A stretch of 64,000 nt of DNA from an uncultured Clostridia bacterium. GTDB lineage: Bacteria > Bacillota > Clostridia > TANB77 > CAG-508. The position numbers were made by a program, and so were the translations under genes. Positions 63,041 to 64,000 of the stretch are shown here, one piece after another (position 1 is the first letter of the stretch; the number at the start of each line of letters is the position of its first letter). The stretch lies in assembly GCA_934129895.1 (NCBI GenBank), contig CAKOWY010000001.1, forward strand, positions 186,001 to 250,000, read 5' to 3'. Under the pieces are notes generated by a model, which saw only the letters and a list, made by a program, of their open reading frames with translations, had not been told where the DNA came from and made no database searches.

Positions 63041-63814
63041 TTAACTTTTTACTACCAAAGCTGTTTCTATTTTTGGTTGCTTTAATTTTTCTGTTAGTTT
63101 TATGATTCCATAAATAATATAAAATGGTAATATCATTTGTCCCAAACTCATTATTAGAGTAAAGAATCTTCCTGTTGCATAATATATTATTTCAATTGGC
63201 ATTCCCGGAAAGTTTTGTGATATAAACATCAAATTACTTCCAAATATACTATTTACTATATATGCTAATACACATATACAACCAACTAGTACAGAATAAT
63301 ATTTTATATCTGAACCTTGTAATTCTATATATTTTGTTTTATTTATTAATAATCCTAAATAAATCATTATTCCATGAAATAAAAAGCTATGTATACTTAC
63401 TATATGAAATGCTGGATATGATGGAAGTGATGTTGATGGATATATTATAAATACCAATCCTCCAACAATTCCACCTGTTGCTAAAAATACATCTCCAACT
63501 CTTTTTAAACTGTTTTTAGCATAAGAGCTTATTAATCCAGCATATAAAAGTAAGCTACAGTAATATAATGGTACATAATTATTTAAGTTTTTAGGATCTC
63601 CTGTACAAAGTTTAAATGCTATAATTATTATTTCAAAAATCCACATTGCTATTGTGCATTTTTTTATTATATCTTTTACTTCTTTATGTGTTTTGTTTAC
63701 TGTATTTTTTAATGCAATTTTTATTCCTAAAATTGTTGCAAAAAATAATATCAAGTGTCCTTTTGTAAATATTCCACAAGGCTCATATTCTCCTTGTCTT
63801 GCAAATATAGACAT
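63041..63814 (-). CDS. YwaF-like polytopic membrane protein (TIGR02206/TMEM164 type)
   Basis: 257 residues, about seven hydrophobic segments. Family features: KGHLILFFATILGI in the first helix, PLYYCSLLLYAGLI, LPSYPAFHIVSIHSFLFHGIMIYLGL with His residues, NLMFISQNFPGMP. Function is not established for the family. ATG at 63814 is preferred over GTG at 63823 by eight-base spacing from AAAGGAG. Confidence 0.8.
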   Translation of the reverse strand: MSIFARQGEYEPCGIFTKGHLILFFATILGIKIALKNTVNKTHKEVKDIIKKCTIAMWIFEIIIIAFKLCTGDPKNLNNYVPLYYCSLLLYAGLISSYAKNSLKRVGDVFLATGGIVGGLVFIIYPSTSLPSYPAFHIVSIHSFLFHGIMIYLGLLINKTKYIELQGSDIKYYSVLVGCICVLAYIVNSIFGSNLMFISQNFPGMPIEIIYYATGRFFTLIMSLGQMILPFYIIYGIIKLTEKLKQPKIETALVVKS

Positions 63815-63838
63815 ATTATACACTCCTTTATGTGTTTA

Positions 63839-64000
63839 TTATTCTTCACCCTCTACTTTATTTTCTTCGTTTTCAGTTGATGTTTCTTTTTCTTCTGTTT
63901 TTACTTCAGTACTTTCTTCTGTTTTTGACTCTTCTGTTGTTTCATCTGGAACAATTTCAGCCTCTACAACTGTTTCTTCTGGTTGTTTTTCACCACATTT
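63839..64000 (-). CDS. C-terminal fragment with acidic Glu/Thr/Lys tail (5'-truncated by window edge)
   Basis: The last 53 residues of a gene entering from the right. They start KCGEKQPEETVVEAEIV and are dominated by repeated Thr-Glu-Glu and Lys-Thr-Glu stretches, ending EGEE-stop. The tail is disordered and acidic. The protein family cannot be judged from this part. It ends 24 bases before the YwaF-like start, so the two are probably in one operon. Confidence 0.7.
   Translation of the reverse strand, partial: KCGEKQPEETVVEAEIVPDETTEESKTEESTEVKTEEKETSTENEENKVEGEE

Overview
The window looks like a chromosomal segment of a very AT-rich, spore-forming, Gram-positive anaerobe of the class Clostridia, probably an uncultured gut lineage. 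Supporting evidence is the strong A/T bias, Firmicutes-type ribosome binding sites, sporulation genes (spoIVB and an alpha/beta small acid-soluble spore protein), long-form hpf, the ftsEX-M23-ctpA cluster and a DUF4321 protein. I cannot resolve genus or species from sequence alone. No rRNA, tRNA, CRISPR array, transposase or integrase was seen. All but two recognised genes lie on the minus strand, so transcription runs from high to low coordinates. No gene-free gap exceeds about 300 bases.

Layout, left to right. 1-6684: a surface-protein operon with an LPxT-like anchored protein, a sortase, and a giant repeat adhesin that runs off the left edge. 6746-12814: a six-gene operon with queuosine genes queA and tgt, separated by an unknown membrane protein, then a WG-repeat protein, DUF4321 and another membrane protein. 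12866-15306: a solitary VirD4-like ATPase with its own promoter and terminator. 15321-18886: a metal/arsenic-type permease, obgE and spoIVB. 18941-31191: the most unusual region, a divergent Tad-like pilus or secretion operon. It holds a CpaB-like protein, two degenerate MinD/ParA-like proteins, a TadA-like ATPase, a fused TadB/TadC-like platform protein, and six small pilin-like proteins. Several of these start directly with MENATKALLIAA and lack a prepilin leader, and no prepilin peptidase or secretin is present.

31255-32716: a HAD phosphatase and a spore protein gene. 32716-46422: a polysaccharide cluster with initiating sugar transferase, DUF4422 protein, two GT4 enzymes, a membrane-polymerase/GT2 fusion, acyltransferase, UDP-galactopyranose mutase, LytR-CpsA-Psr ligase, pyruvyl transferase family protein, flippase and an FrhB-like iron-sulphur protein. 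It probably makes a galactofuranose-containing wall glycan. 46528-56978: VanZ-like, hpf, a GH18 protein, lexA, greA, pgsA, and the ftsE-ftsX-M23-M23-ctpA wall-remodelling operon. 57060-64000: a GT2, a plus-strand 2,4-diaminopentanoate dehydrogenase-like gene, then dtd with a DHHW/MBOAT/DUF4358-like acylation module, a YwaF-like membrane protein and a truncated acidic-tailed gene.

Promoters were called by eye as TTGNNN-N16/17-TANNNT pairs and terminators as stem-loops with T runs; none was scored by software. Several start codons were moved from the longest possible reading frame to an internal ATG, GTG or TTG because of ribosome binding site spacing or family N-termini.
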